From NCBI RefSeq assembly GCF_013408985.1, contig NZ_JACBZT010000001.1:1674001-1738000 (forward strand): 64,000 nt of DNA, written 5' to 3'. Within the stretch, counting starts at the first letter, position 1. Each line of letters begins with the position of its first letter. This stretch comes from Petropleomorpha daqingensis. GTDB taxonomy: Bacteria; Actinomycetota; Actinomycetes; Mycobacteriales; Geodermatophilaceae. Below are positions 8,843 to 16,945 of this stretch, in pieces. Below the pieces are notes generated by a model, which searched no databases, was not told where the DNA came from, and saw nothing but the letters and a program-made list of their open reading frames with translations. The position numbers and the translations under genes were made by a program.

Positions 8843-10237
8843 ATGGCGCGGCCCTCACGGCCGCGGGTCGAGGAGGTGCGGGACGTGCGGCGGGAGGCGA
8901 GCGTCCTGCACCTGGATCTGGATGCCTTCTTCGCCGCCGTGGAGCAGCGGGACAAACCCTCGCTGCGGGGCCGGCCGGTGGTCGTGGGCGGCGTCGGTGG
9001 GCGTGGAGTCGTGGCGACGGCGTCGTACGAGGCGCGCGCGTACGGGGCCCGCTCGGCGATGTCGACGGCGGAGGCCCGCCGCCGCTGCCCGGCGGGGACG
9101 GCGTTCCTCGGCGGCCGGTTCAGTGCCTACCGGCGGACGTCGGAGGTCGTCATGGAGCTGCTGCGCGGGCTGTCGCCGCTGGTCGAGCAGGTCTCGATCG
9201 ACGAGGCGTACGTCGACCTCGCGGCGGGCGAAGGGCACGACCTGTCCGTCGACGGCGTCACCGCCCTGGCGCGGGGGCTCAAGGAGCGGATCGCGGCCGC
9301 GACCGGCGGGGTGACCGGCTCGGTCGGCATCGGCTCGTCGAAACTCATGGCCAAGCTGGGGTCGGACATGGACAAGCCGGACGGGCTGGTCGTCGTCCCG
9401 CCCGGGACCGAGCTGGACGTGCTGCACCCGCTGCCGGTGACCCGGCTGGGCGGCGTCGGGCCGGCGACGGCGGAGCGGCTGCACGCGGTCGGCGTCCGGA
9501 CGGTGGGCGACCTGGCCGCCAAGTCGCTGCCGGACCTGGTCGCGCTGGTCGGCAAGGCGCACGGGGCGGGGCTCTACGCGCTGGCGCGGGCGGAGGACGA
9601 CCGGGCCGTCGTCCCGGACCGCGAGGCGAAGTCGGTGTCGCACGAGGAGACCTTCGAGCGGGACCTGACCGATCTCGCCGTCCTCGGCCGGGAGATCGAC
9701 GGGATGGCCGCGCGGGTGGGCGAACGGCTGCGGAAGGGCGCGATCTCGGGCCGGACGGTGACGCTGAAGCTGCGGCGCTACGACTTCACGACGCTGACCC
9801 GGTCGCTGACCCTGCCGCAGCCGACCGACGACGCGTGCACGATCGCCGCGATCGCCCGGCGGCTGCTGGCCGAGGCCGGCGCCGGCGGCGGGCTTCGCCT
9901 GCTCGGTGTCGGGGTTTCGGGATTGTCGGTGTACGCGCAGGGGGACCTGTTCGCCGAGGACGCCGAACCGGTCCTCGAGGCGGAGGACGAGCTGCCCGCG
10001 GCGGTCGACGAGCCGCTGCCGCCCCCAGAGCGCCGGTGGTGGCCCGGGCAGGACGTCCAGCACGGCGACCTGGGCGCCGGCTGGGTGTGGGGCCGCGGGC
10101 TGGGGCGGGTGACCGTGCGGTTCGAGGGGCCGCTGACCCCGCCCGGGCCGGTGCGGACGCTCGCCGCCGACGACCCGGCGCTGCAGGCCGCGGATCCGCC
10201 GGACTGGCGGGTGAGGACGATGGAGGAGACGGGATGA
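8843..10237 (+). CDS. dinB: DNA polymerase IV (Y family)
   Basis: A 464-residue translesion DNA polymerase. The catalytic carboxylates are present: Asp25 and Asp27 in LDLDAFFAAVE, and Asp120-Glu121 in SIDEAY. Helix-hairpin-helix and little-finger regions follow, and the protein has the C-terminal extension (WWPGQDVQHGDLGAGWV onward) typical of actinobacterial Pol IV proteins. The start at 8843 is divergent from the SipW operon with an 83-bp gap. I see no LexA-type box in that gap. The stop overlaps the methyltransferase start as ATGA. Confidence 0.95.
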   Translation: MARPSRPRVEEVRDVRREASVLHLDLDAFFAAVEQRDKPSLRGRPVVVGGVGGRGVVATASYEARAYGARSAMSTAEARRRCPAGTAFLGGRFSAYRRTSEVVMELLRGLSPLVEQVSIDEAYVDLAAGEGHDLSVDGVTALARGLKERIAAATGGVTGSVGIGSSKLMAKLGSDMDKPDGLVVVPPGTELDVLHPLPVTRLGGVGPATAERLHAVGVRTVGDLAAKSLPDLVALVGKAHGAGLYALARAEDDRAVVPDREAKSVSHEETFERDLTDLAVLGREIDGMAARVGERLRKGAISGRTVTLKLRRYDFTTLTRSLTLPQPTDDACTIAAIARRLLAEAGAGGGLRLLGVGVSGLSVYAQGDLFAEDAEPVLEAEDELPAAVDEPLPPPERRWWPGQDVQHGDLGAGWVWGRGLGRVTVRFEGPLTPPGPVRTLAADDPALQAADPPDWRVRTMEETG

Positions 10238-10839
10238 CCGAACCGAGCACCTGGACGCGGATCACGCGGGAGGACCCCGGGCACTCGGCGGCGTACGTGC
10301 AGCGCTTCCGCGACATGGCGGCCGCCGGCAAGGACCTGGGCGGCGAGGCGCGGCTCATCGACGCCCTGGTGCCCCGGGGCGCGCGGATCCTGGACGCCGG
10401 CTGCGGGCCGGGCCGGGTGGGCGCGTTCCTGCACGAGGCCGGGCACGAGGTGGTCGGGGTGGACGTCGACCCGGTGCTCATCGAGGCCGCGGAGGCCGAC
10501 CACCCGGGGCCGACCTGGCTGGTCGGCGACCTCGCGGAGCTGGACCTGCCCGCTCGGGGCATCCCGGCGGGGTTCGACGCGATCGTCTGCGCCGGCAACG
10601 TGATGACGTTCCTCGCGCCGTCGACCCGGCGGGAGGTGCTGCGCCGGCTGCTCGCCCACGTCGCGCCCGCGGGCCGCGCGGCGATCGGGTTCGGGGGTGG
10701 TCGGGGCTACGACCACGCGGAGTTCCTCGTCGACGCCGAGGCGGCCGGCTGGGCCCCGGACGTGCTGCTGTCGACGTGGGACCTGCGGCCTTTCCCGGGC
10801 GAATCGGGCTTCCTCGTGGCGGTGTTGCGGCCCGCCTGA
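10234..10839 (+). CDS. Class I SAM-dependent methyltransferase
   Basis: A 201-residue cytoplasmic methyltransferase. The SAM-binding motif I is ILDAGCGPGRVG, followed by the acidic strand VVGVDVD. The substrate is not identifiable. The ATG overlaps the dinB stop by 4 bp, so the two genes are translationally coupled. A strong hairpin follows within 20 bp, along with a parS-like sequence at 10841-10854. Confidence 0.85.
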   Translation: MTEPSTWTRITREDPGHSAAYVQRFRDMAAAGKDLGGEARLIDALVPRGARILDAGCGPGRVGAFLHEAGHEVVGVDVDPVLIEAAEADHPGPTWLVGDLAELDLPARGIPAGFDAIVCAGNVMTFLAPSTRREVLRRLLAHVAPAGRAAIGFGGGRGYDHAEFLVDAEAAGWAPDVLLSTWDLRPFPGESGFLVAVLRPA

Positions 10840-10840
10840 C

Positions 10841-10854
10841 GTTTCACGTGGCAC
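10841..10854. other. Degenerate parS-like site
   Basis: GTTTCACGTGGCAC differs from the local parS form GTTTCACGTGGAAC at one base. It lies immediately after the methyltransferase stop, outside coding sequence. ParB binding is possible but unproven. Confidence 0.35.
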
Positions 10855-10857
10855 ACG

Positions 10858-10901
10858 GGTGGCGCGGGTCCGGACGGTCCGGGACCGGACTCCGCGCCAC
10901 C
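10858..10901. terminator. Strong hairpin terminator, probably bidirectional
   Basis: A 16-bp stem with one bulged T: GGTGGCGCGG + GTCCGG pairs with CCGGAC + CCGCGCCACC around an 11-nt loop. It sits between the convergent methyltransferase gene and a small minus-strand frame. Confidence 0.75.
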
Positions 10902-10905
10902 CGGT

Positions 10906-11043
10906 CTAAGGGCGGCGGTGCCAGGCGCGCCGGCGGGCCACCGAGGTCGTGAGGAGCCGGAGGTCCTCCGGTGCGGGGAGTCGCACCCACGCGTGGGTGC
11001 CGATGCGTTCGCGGCAGCCGCTCTCGCGCGTCTCGTCGTGCAT
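10906..11043 (-). CDS. Possible small protein, 45 residues
   Basis: A short minus-strand frame with ATG at 11043 (an in-frame GTG lies three codons upstream) and stop TAG directly beside the 10858-10901 terminator. The product is basic at its C-terminus and rich in Arg and Trp/His. I see no Shine-Dalgarno and recognise no family. The placement between the GH13 gene and its terminator is what makes it credible; it may be chance. Confidence 0.3.
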   Translation of the reverse strand: MHDETRESGCRERIGTHAWVRLPAPEDLRLLTTSVARRRAWHRRP

Positions 11044-11106
11044 GGGGAGCACGATGGCGGAGGGGTCTGACAATCCGCTGAACGGCAGATGTCGGTCCGC
11101 CGTGGA

Positions 11107-12417
11107 TCAGCGGGGCCGGACGAGCAGGTAGGCGTGCGGCTCGACGCGGGCGTTCCTGTCGTCGACCGTGCCGTCGCCGTCCTCGACCCGGCCCTCGAAC
11201 GGCAGCTGGACGTCGGCGGGGACGTCGCCGACGTTGAGGACGACCTCGAGCGTCTCGTCCCCGGCGGTGAGGGCGAAGGCGAGGACGTCGTTGGTGAGCA
11301 GGTCGGGCTCGCCGATCGTGGCGCCGGCCAGCCAGGGGTTGCGCCGGCGGACGCCGATCAGCCGGCGGTGCAGCTCCTCGGTGGCCGCCGCCTCGCCTTC
11401 CGGGCGCTCGGGCTGTGCGGCGAAGGCGGGGCGGACGGCGTCGTCCCCTCCCTCCCTGTCCTCCTTGACGCCGCGCAGCGCCCACTCGTCGCCGTAGTAG
11501 ACGGTGGGGACGCCCGGCAGCGTGCACAGCAGCGCGACCGCGAGCCGGATGTGCCGGGGGTCGGTGAGCCGGCTGGCCAGGCGGGTGACGTCGTGGTTGC
11601 CGACGAAGGTCTGGGGGAGGAAGGCGCGGGCGAACTCGCCGTGCCGCTGCACGGCGTGGGCCAGCTCGAACAGGTTGCGGTCGTTGAGGGAGCTCCAGAC
11701 GGCCTTCCACAGCTCGTACTGGGTGACCGAGTCGACTGCGGAGCGCCGGACGAAGTCGGCGTAGTCGCCGTGGATGACCTCACCCACCACCCAGAGGTCG
11801 GGGTGCCGCTCGCGGACCCGTGGCAGGACCTCGCGCCAGAACTCGGGCGGGACGGCGTAGGCGGCGTCGAGCCGCCAGGCATCGACGCCGCGGTCGCACC
11901 ACGTCGTCAGGACCTCGACGACGTGGTCCACGACCTCGGGGTTGCCGTGGTCGAGGGTGACCAGGCCACCGTGGCCCTCGAAGGTGCGGTAGCCGAAGCC
12001 GTCGGGGCCGTCCCCATCCACGTGGAACCAGGCGGCCGAGGGGTGCTGCGGGCCGTGCTCGAGGAGGTCGCGGAATCTCGCGTGGCCGCGGCCCACGTGG
12101 TTGAAGACGCCGTCGAGCAGGATCTTGACCCCGCTGTCGTGGCAGGCGGCGATGACGTGCCGGAGGTCGTCCTCGGTGCCGAGCCGGCGGTCGACGCGGA
12201 AGTGGTCGACGGTGTCGTAGCCGTGGGTGCCCGACTCGAAGACCGGCCCGAGGGCGAGGCCGTTGCAGCCGAGTTCGAGCAGGTGGGGGAGCCACGCCTC
12301 GAGCTGCCGCAGCCGGGGTCTGCCGGGCTCGCCGTCCGGGAGGGCGGTGCGCTCGGCGCCGACGAAGCCGAGGGGGTACACCTGCCACCAGATGGCGTGC
12401 CGGATCCAGTCGCTCAC
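11107..12417 (-). CDS. GH13 alpha-amylase-family glycoside hydrolase
   Basis: A 436-residue cytoplasmic alpha-glucan enzyme (no signal peptide). The conserved GH13 regions are visible: LLDGVFNHVG (region I), GVDAWRLDAA (region II, catalytic Asp), LWVVGEVIHG (region III, general acid Glu) and FVGNHDVTRL (region IV, HD). The protein begins directly with the barrel (IRHAIWWQVYPLGF), so it lacks the N-terminal domains of GlgE or GlgB. The exact substrate (maltooligosaccharide or trehalose-type) is not determinable. The GTG start at 12417 was chosen because the family N-terminus starts there; a gene begins divergently only 30 bp away. Confidence 0.88.
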   Translation of the reverse strand: MSDWIRHAIWWQVYPLGFVGAERTALPDGEPGRPRLRQLEAWLPHLLELGCNGLALGPVFESGTHGYDTVDHFRVDRRLGTEDDLRHVIAACHDSGVKILLDGVFNHVGRGHARFRDLLEHGPQHPSAAWFHVDGDGPDGFGYRTFEGHGGLVTLDHGNPEVVDHVVEVLTTWCDRGVDAWRLDAAYAVPPEFWREVLPRVRERHPDLWVVGEVIHGDYADFVRRSAVDSVTQYELWKAVWSSLNDRNLFELAHAVQRHGEFARAFLPQTFVGNHDVTRLASRLTDPRHIRLAVALLCTLPGVPTVYYGDEWALRGVKEDREGGDDAVRPAFAAQPERPEGEAAATEELHRRLIGVRRRNPWLAGATIGEPDLLTNDVLAFALTAGDETLEVVLNVGDVPADVQLPFEGRVEDGDGTVDDRNARVEPHAYLLVRPR

Positions 12418-12434
12418 CTGGGGCCCATGCCCGC

Positions 12435-12440
12435 TACGGT
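12435..12440 (+). promoter_or_regulatory. -10 element of a probable leaderless gene
   Basis: TACGGT lies 7 nt before the ATG at 12448, the spacing that places transcription start on the start codon. No Shine-Dalgarno is present. Confidence 0.6.
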
Positions 12441-12447
12441 CCGCGCC

Positions 12448-12900
12448 ATGCCGTCGGAGAAGGAGGACCTGGCGGAGCTGGGTCGATACGCGTTCTCGCG
12501 GTTGCGGGATCGGCTGAGCGGACTTCCGGACGACGAGTTCACGTGGGAGCCCGCGCCCGGGGTGGCGACGATCGCCTGGCGGCTGGGGCACATCGCCGAC
12601 CTGCTCGCGGAGGAGCGCAACGCCACGTGGCTCGGGGTGCCGGGCCCGGTGGGGCCGGGGCCGGCGGCGGACGCCGCCGGTGCGCTGCTCGCGCTGGATG
12701 CCGCGTTCGCGGTGTGGACGACGGTGCTGTCGGCCGTGCCGGAATCGTCACTGGCGGAGCCGATCGGGCCGGTCGGCGGCCCTCATGCCGACTCGACCCG
12801 CCGCGCATTCGTGCTGCACGTGCTCGACGAGCTGATCCACCACGGCGCCGAGGTGGCACTGGTGCGGGATCTCTGGGAGGCGAAACGTGGAACATCGTGA
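12448..12900 (+). CDS. DinB-superfamily (DUF664-like) four-helix protein
   Basis: A 150-residue protein with the DinB/YfiT-like four-helix bundle pattern. Potential metal-ligand histidines are spaced as in that fold (LGHIADLL, then FVLHVLDELIHHGAE near the C-terminus). Family members act as thiol-dependent or metal-dependent transferases; no substrate can be named here. It is probably leaderless, with TACGGT 7 nt upstream. The last 14 nt overlap the next gene. Confidence 0.8.
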   Translation: MPSEKEDLAELGRYAFSRLRDRLSGLPDDEFTWEPAPGVATIAWRLGHIADLLAEERNATWLGVPGPVGPGPAADAAGALLALDAAFAVWTTVLSAVPESSLAEPIGPVGGPHADSTRRAFVLHVLDELIHHGAEVALVRDLWEAKRGTS

Positions 12901-13399
12901 CGCGCTGGAGGCCGTGAGCGCGGCGCTGGCCGATCCTCATCGGACCCTCGACGTGCTGCTCGCCGCGGCGGACGAGGACGAGGCGCGGCAGCGGGTTGCC
13001 GAGGCATTCGAGGTCAGCCCCGAGCAGGCGCAGGTGGTGCTGGACATGCAGTTCCGCCTGCTGACCGCGACCCGACGGGCGGCGCTCGCCGACGAACTGC
13101 GGCGCGAGAGAACGCCGCTCGGAACCCCGATGCACCTGCGGGCGGGGTTGGACGACTCGGGTCGGCGGGCCACGGTGGTCGTCGACGGCGTCGAGATCTC
13201 CGGTCGAGGCCGGACGGCGGCGAGGGCGGTGGAGGACCTGGCGCGGCGCGTGCTGGAGGACGTGGCCCGACCGCAGCACCGGCCGGTCATCGTGCAGGTG
13301 GAGGGCGTCGACGGCGTGGAGCGGTTCGTGGCGACGCACGACCAGATCCGCTCGTACGCCCGCGACGAGACGCCGGACGAGTACTTCTGGAACTCCTAG
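12887..13399 (+). CDS. Small protein with a GyrA-like helical segment
   Basis: 170 residues. Residues about 35-75 (FEVSPEQAQVVLDMQFRLLT onward) align by eye with the GyrA segment encoded near 62.8 kb ([20 protein letters not shown]), part of the helical region leading to the C-gate. The catalytic Tyr, winged helix and beta-pinwheel of GyrA are all absent. The second half contains a beta-rich stretch and FVATHDQIRSYARDE, which I do not recognise. The GTG start overlaps the DinB-fold gene by 14 nt, so the two are coupled. Its stop overlaps the convergent MBL gene stop inside a CTAG. It could be a gyrase-interacting protein or merely a relic; function unknown. Confidence 0.75.
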   Translation: MEHRDALEAVSAALADPHRTLDVLLAAADEDEARQRVAEAFEVSPEQAQVVLDMQFRLLTATRRAALADELRRERTPLGTPMHLRAGLDDSGRRATVVVDGVEISGRGRTAARAVEDLARRVLEDVARPQHRPVIVQVEGVDGVERFVATHDQIRSYARDETPDEYFWNS

Positions 13400-14196
13400 G
13401 TCGCGGCGTCCCAGCGGCGGGGCTCCGTCGAGGTGACCCGGCCGCTCCGGAGCTCGGGGAAGTGCGCTCCCACGCCGGTCGTGCGGGGATCGGCGAGGGC
13501 CTGCCAGAGACGCTCACGGGTCCGTTCGGCGAGGGCGGGGTCGACGTCGCCCATCGAGTGCCAGGTGGGCTGCTCGAGCTGCACCGGGCAGGTGATCGCG
13601 TCACCGAGGAGCAGGAAGCGCTCCGGGCCGCCGTCGAGGGCGACGGAGAGGTGCCCGGGTGTGTGGCCCGGCGTCATGATGGCGTCCACTCCGCGGGCCA
13701 CGGTCGTGTCCTGGTCGAGCAGCTTCAGCTGGGCGGAGCCGCGGAGGCCGCGTTCGATGTGCGGCGCCATCTCACCGGGGCCGTCGACGAAGTGGTGCCA
13801 GTCGCCGGCACCGAACCAGATCGTCGCGGCGGGGAAGACCGGTACGGCCTGCTCGTCGAACAGCCAGCCCACGTGGTCGGCGTGCAGGTGCGTGCAGACG
13901 ACGTCGGTGATCTCCTCGCGGTCGACCCCGGCGGCGCGCAGGCCGGTCAGCAGCTGCCCGCCGACGAGGTACATGTCCTCGGGGAGCTGCTGCAGTTGTG
14001 GCCCGAGGCCGGCATCGACCAGGATCGTCCGGCCGCCGGCGCGGACCAGGAAGCTGCCGATCGGCAGCCACGCCGCACCGGCGCGGTCGAAGACGTCGGA
14101 TCGTGCGTGGGACACCGCATCGGGGCCGAAGTAGCGCGGTCGGGCGATGAACGTCCCGTCGGTCAGGGCGGTGACCTGCAGCTCTCCGACGCGCAC
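13396..14196 (-). CDS. Metallo-beta-lactamase-fold hydrolase
   Basis: A 266-residue cytoplasmic MBL-fold enzyme. CTHLHADHVGW carries the HxHxDH zinc motif and GHTPGHLSVAL supplies the third histidine; a later GDA supplies the bridging Asp. The layout resembles the quorum-quenching lactonase/N-acyl hydrolase subgroup, but the substrate cannot be assigned. A GTG start at 14196 is used. Its upstream sequence overlaps the dnaB terminator region. Confidence 0.85.
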   Translation of the reverse strand: MRVGELQVTALTDGTFIARPRYFGPDAVSHARSDVFDRAGAAWLPIGSFLVRAGGRTILVDAGLGPQLQQLPEDMYLVGGQLLTGLRAAGVDREEITDVVCTHLHADHVGWLFDEQAVPVFPAATIWFGAGDWHHFVDGPGEMAPHIERGLRGSAQLKLLDQDTTVARGVDAIMTPGHTPGHLSVALDGGPERFLLLGDAITCPVQLEQPTWHSMGDVDPALAERTRERLWQALADPRTTGVGAHFPELRSGRVTSTEPRRWDAAT

Positions 14197-14234
14197 GGGG
14201 TCACTCTGCCAAGCCTCGGCGCGCGCCGTCCTGC

Positions 14235-14275
14235 GGGTCCGGAACGACGAACGGACCCTCCGCCGGGGCGGAGGG
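14235..14275 (-). terminator. dnaB terminator region, two alternative hairpins
   Basis: A 9-bp stem (CCCTCCGCC / GGCGGAGGG, 14256-14275) overlaps a 7-bp stem (GGGTCCG / CGGACCC, 14235-14258). It starts 16 nt after the dnaB stop on the minus strand. Confidence 0.55.
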
Positions 14276-14291
14276 GGCGTTCAGGGCCGGG

Positions 14292-16907
14292 TCAGTTGGC
14301 CATGTCCACGAAGCGGCTGTAGTGGCCCTGGAATGCGACCGTGACATTTGCCGTCGGACCATTACGGTGCTTCACCAGCATGATGTCCGCTTCTCCGGCG
14401 CGAGGGGATTCCTTTTCGTACATGTCCTCGCGGTGGATCATCATGACCATATCCGCATCTTGTTCGATCGAACCCGATTCGCGAAGGTCAGAAAGCATTG
14501 GCTTTTTGTCTTGCCGCTGCTCAGAGCCACGGTTGAGCTGGCTCATCGCGATGACCGGAACCTCGAGTTCCTTCGCCAGAAGCTTCAGTGCCCGGGAGAA
14601 TTCTGACACTTCCTGCTGACGACTTTCAACCCTTTTCCCGGAGGTCATCAGCTGCAGGTAGTCGATGACGACGAGCTTGAGGTCGTTGCGCTGCTTGAGC
14701 CGCCGGGCCTTGGCGCGGATCTCCATCATCGTCATGTTCGGCGAGTCGTCGATGTAGAGCGGTGCGTCGGCCACCTCGCCCATGCGGCGGGCCAGCTTCG
14801 ACCAGTCCTCGTCGGACAGCGTGCCGGCGCGCATGTGGTGCAGCGGCACCTTCGCCTCGGCCGAGAGCAGACGCATGGTGATCTCGTGCTTGCTCATCTC
14901 CAGCGAGAAGATGCAGGTCGCCTGGTGGTTCTTGATCGCCGCCGAGCGCGCGATGTCCAGCCCGAGCGTCGAGTTGTGCGTCGGGATGAAGCTGCGCCCC
15001 GCCAGGAAGAGGTGGTCCCCCGCGTCGACCTGGATGCACCGCACCGGCACGCTCGCGATCCGGCGGACGTCCGTGATGAAGCGGGTTCCGCGCGCGGTGA
15101 ACGTTCGCGCACCCCGCTCCTTGTGCAGGATCTGCTTCCGAACGAGCTTGAAGACCTGGTCGTCCGTGCTGAACGTCAGCGTGTAGGCGGTCGATGAGTC
15201 CTCGCTGCGGCCGCGGACCCGCTTGGTGGTCATCCGCACTCGGTGACCAAGGCTCGCGATGAGTTCACGAGTGTCCTCGGCCAGTCGTCGGCTGGTCACG
15301 GCGAACTGGACGGCGCCTCCGGGGGTGACCGTGCCGTCGGTGTCGAGCAGACCGGCCAACAGTGCCCGTCGCTGAGCTTCGGATGCACGGAGGTACTGGA
15401 TCGGGATGTGCTTGTTGTTCAGCACGCCGACCTTGCGGAGAAGCGCCTTGACGGTTCCGTGGTCGTCCCGACAGGCCTGGCACTGGAGGAGACCAGCTGA
15501 CGGTCCACCACAGTCCGGGCAGGTCGCCCGGCGCCCCACTCCGCCGCTGGCGCGCAGAGCACCGCCACAGGTCTTGCCGCACGTCTGCACTTGCGAGGTC
15601 TTCGGCGCGAAGAGACGCCCGCACATCGGGCAGGCGCGCTCGATGATGGCGGCCGGCTCGGGCAGCCGCATCGCGTAGCGGCGGTCGACGTTCGTCTGGT
15701 CGACAACGAGGCCCTCGGCCTCGATGTAGGCCGCGATCTCCGGATCCGCGCTGGTGTACTGCGCTGCAGCGGACGTGCCGTCGCCGAGCCAGACGCCCAG
15801 GGCGTAGGGCGGGAGCAGCAGGTCGGTCGCAGGCAGGTCCAACGGCGCGGCATTCGTCACCGAGTGATTGAGCCGTGCGTCCTTGGTGGCGCAGCGGACC
15901 GTCCGGGCGATCTCTTCAGTGGTCCGCACCTCCGCGAACGTCCTCTGGCTGCGGTAGCCGTTGTAGCCGGCAGCGGCGGCCTGGGCGGACTTACGGCTGG
16001 CACGGGTCTCGGTGAGCCACTGGTGCTGGGCATCGGCGACGATCACCGAGCCGTCGGAGAAGTGGACCTCGTAGCAGGGACGGTCGACCATCACCCCGGT
16101 GGCGGCCACGACAGTCGTCGGCCGGCCGTCGGAACCGAGGACCCGGGCGCCGACGCGGATCTCGCCCATCGTGGTCCAGCCGTCGGGCGTCGCGATCGGG
16201 GTGTCGAGCGCCAGCGCCTTGCCCACGCCCGGACGAGCGGCGATGACGATCATCTGGCCGGCCTGCAGGCCGTTGGTCAGCTCGTCGAGGTCGCGGATGC
16301 CGGTGGGCACACCGCGGCTGACGCCGCCGCGGGAGGCGATGGCGTCGAGCTCGTCCATCGTCGGCTGCAGGATGTCCTCGAGGCGCGAGTAGTCCTCGGA
16401 CATCCGCTTCTCGGTGACGTCGTAGATCTCCTGCTGGGCGCGGTCGACGATGTCGTCGACGTCCCCGCGCCCGCCGGCGGCGCCGTACCCGAGCTGCACC
16501 ACGCGGGTCCCCGCCTCGACCAGCCGGCGCAGCACCGCCTGCTCGGCGACGATCGCCGCGTAGTAGCCGGCGTTGGCCGCCGTCGGGGTCGACTGGATCA
16601 GCGTGTGCAGGTACACCGCGCCGCCCATCTTGGACAGCTGGTCGGTGCGGTTGAGCTCCGCGGACACGGTGATGGCGTCGGCCGGCTCACCGCGGCCGTA
16701 GAGGTCGAGGATGCAGTCGAAGATGACCTGGTGGGCCGGGCGGTAGAAGTCGTTGCCGTGCAGGACCTCGACCACGTCGGCGATCGCGTCCTTGCTCAGC
16801 AGCATGCCGCCGAGCACCGACTGCTCGGCCGCGACGTCCTGCGGCGGCTGCCGGTCGTACTCGGGCGCCGACGGGGTCGGCCTGCTGAACTCGTCGGCGA
16901 TCGCCAC
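14292..16907 (-). CDS. dnaB: Replicative DNA helicase DnaB, interrupted by an in-frame intein
   Basis: An 871-codon gene. Removing intein residues 231-645 leaves a 456-residue DnaB of normal length. The N-terminal DnaB domain is at about 20-125, the RecA-like ATPase begins near 195, and Walker A ARPGVGK|STLG is split by the intein. Walker B is LVVIDYLQL (745-753), and the DNA-binding loop region is GSEQRQDKKPMLSDLRESG. The start is chosen at GTG 16907 because GGAGGGG lies 7 nt upstream and DnaB proteins begin about here; ATG 16922 is the alternative. The last ~100 codons are much lower in GC (about 55% over 14341-14640) than the gene's 5' part. Helicase activity depends on splicing because the P-loop is broken. 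Confidence 0.95.
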   Translation of the reverse strand: MAIADEFSRPTPSAPEYDRQPPQDVAAEQSVLGGMLLSKDAIADVVEVLHGNDFYRPAHQVIFDCILDLYGRGEPADAITVSAELNRTDQLSKMGGAVYLHTLIQSTPTAANAGYYAAIVAEQAVLRRLVEAGTRVVQLGYGAAGGRGDVDDIVDRAQQEIYDVTEKRMSEDYSRLEDILQPTMDELDAIASRGGVSRGVPTGIRDLDELTNGLQAGQMIVIAARPGVGKALALDTPIATPDGWTTMGEIRVGARVLGSDGRPTTVVAATGVMVDRPCYEVHFSDGSVIVADAQHQWLTETRASRKSAQAAAAGYNGYRSQRTFAEVRTTEEIARTVRCATKDARLNHSVTNAAPLDLPATDLLLPPYALGVWLGDGTSAAAQYTSADPEIAAYIEAEGLVVDQTNVDRRYAMRLPEPAAIIERACPMCGRLFAPKTSQVQTCGKTCGGALRASGGVGRRATCPDCGGPSAGLLQCQACRDDHGTVKALLRKVGVLNNKHIPIQYLRASEAQRRALLAGLLDTDGTVTPGGAVQFAVTSRRLAEDTRELIASLGHRVRMTTKRVRGRSEDSSTAYTLTFSTDDQVFKLVRKQILHKERGARTFTARGTRFITDVRRIASVPVRCIQVDAGDHLFLAGRSFIPTHNSTLGLDIARSAAIKNHQATCIFSLEMSKHEITMRLLSAEAKVPLHHMRAGTLSDEDWSKLARRMGEVADAPLYIDDSPNMTMMEIRAKARRLKQRNDLKLVVIDYLQLMTSGKRVESRQQEVSEFSRALKLLAKELEVPVIAMSQLNRGSEQRQDKKPMLSDLRESGSIEQDADMVMMIHREDMYEKESPRAGEADIMLVKHRNGPTANVTVAFQGHYSRFVDMAN
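14973..16217 (-). mobile_element. Class 3 LAGLIDADG intein in the DnaB Walker A motif
   Basis: A 415-residue intein between Lys230 and Ser646 of the precursor. It begins with Ala instead of Cys/Ser and ends with THN followed by extein Ser. The class 3 WCT triplet is present: Trp67 of the intein (HQWLT, block B), Cys394 (VRCIQVD, block F) and Thr413 (IPTHN, block G). The homing endonuclease motifs are GVWLGDGT and LLAGLLDTDG. Between them lies an extra Cys-rich insert of about 60 residues (CPMC, CGKTC, CPDC, CQAC) that looks like two zinc-binding ribbons. Class 3 inteins attack at the block F Cys, which explains the missing N-terminal nucleophile. Confidence 0.9.
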
Positions 16908-16945
16908 GCCGGACCCCTCCATCCACTCACCTGCGCACCCGCGAA

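Noticed and set aside
11089-12447. Upstream extension of the DinB-fold gene across the GH13 gene
   Set aside because: That stretch is antisense to clear GH13 motifs; the leaderless -10 at 12435 fixes the start at 12448.
14461-14475. GTTCGATCGAAC palindrome in dnaB as a second LexA site
   Set aside because: The half-sites are inverted relative to the LexA operator and lack the 4-nt spacer; it lies within coding sequence.
16215-16217. Absence of Cys/Ser at the intein start read as a dead intein or sequencing error
   Set aside because: The WCT triplet of class 3 inteins is complete and the frame is open, so Ala at position 1 is expected.
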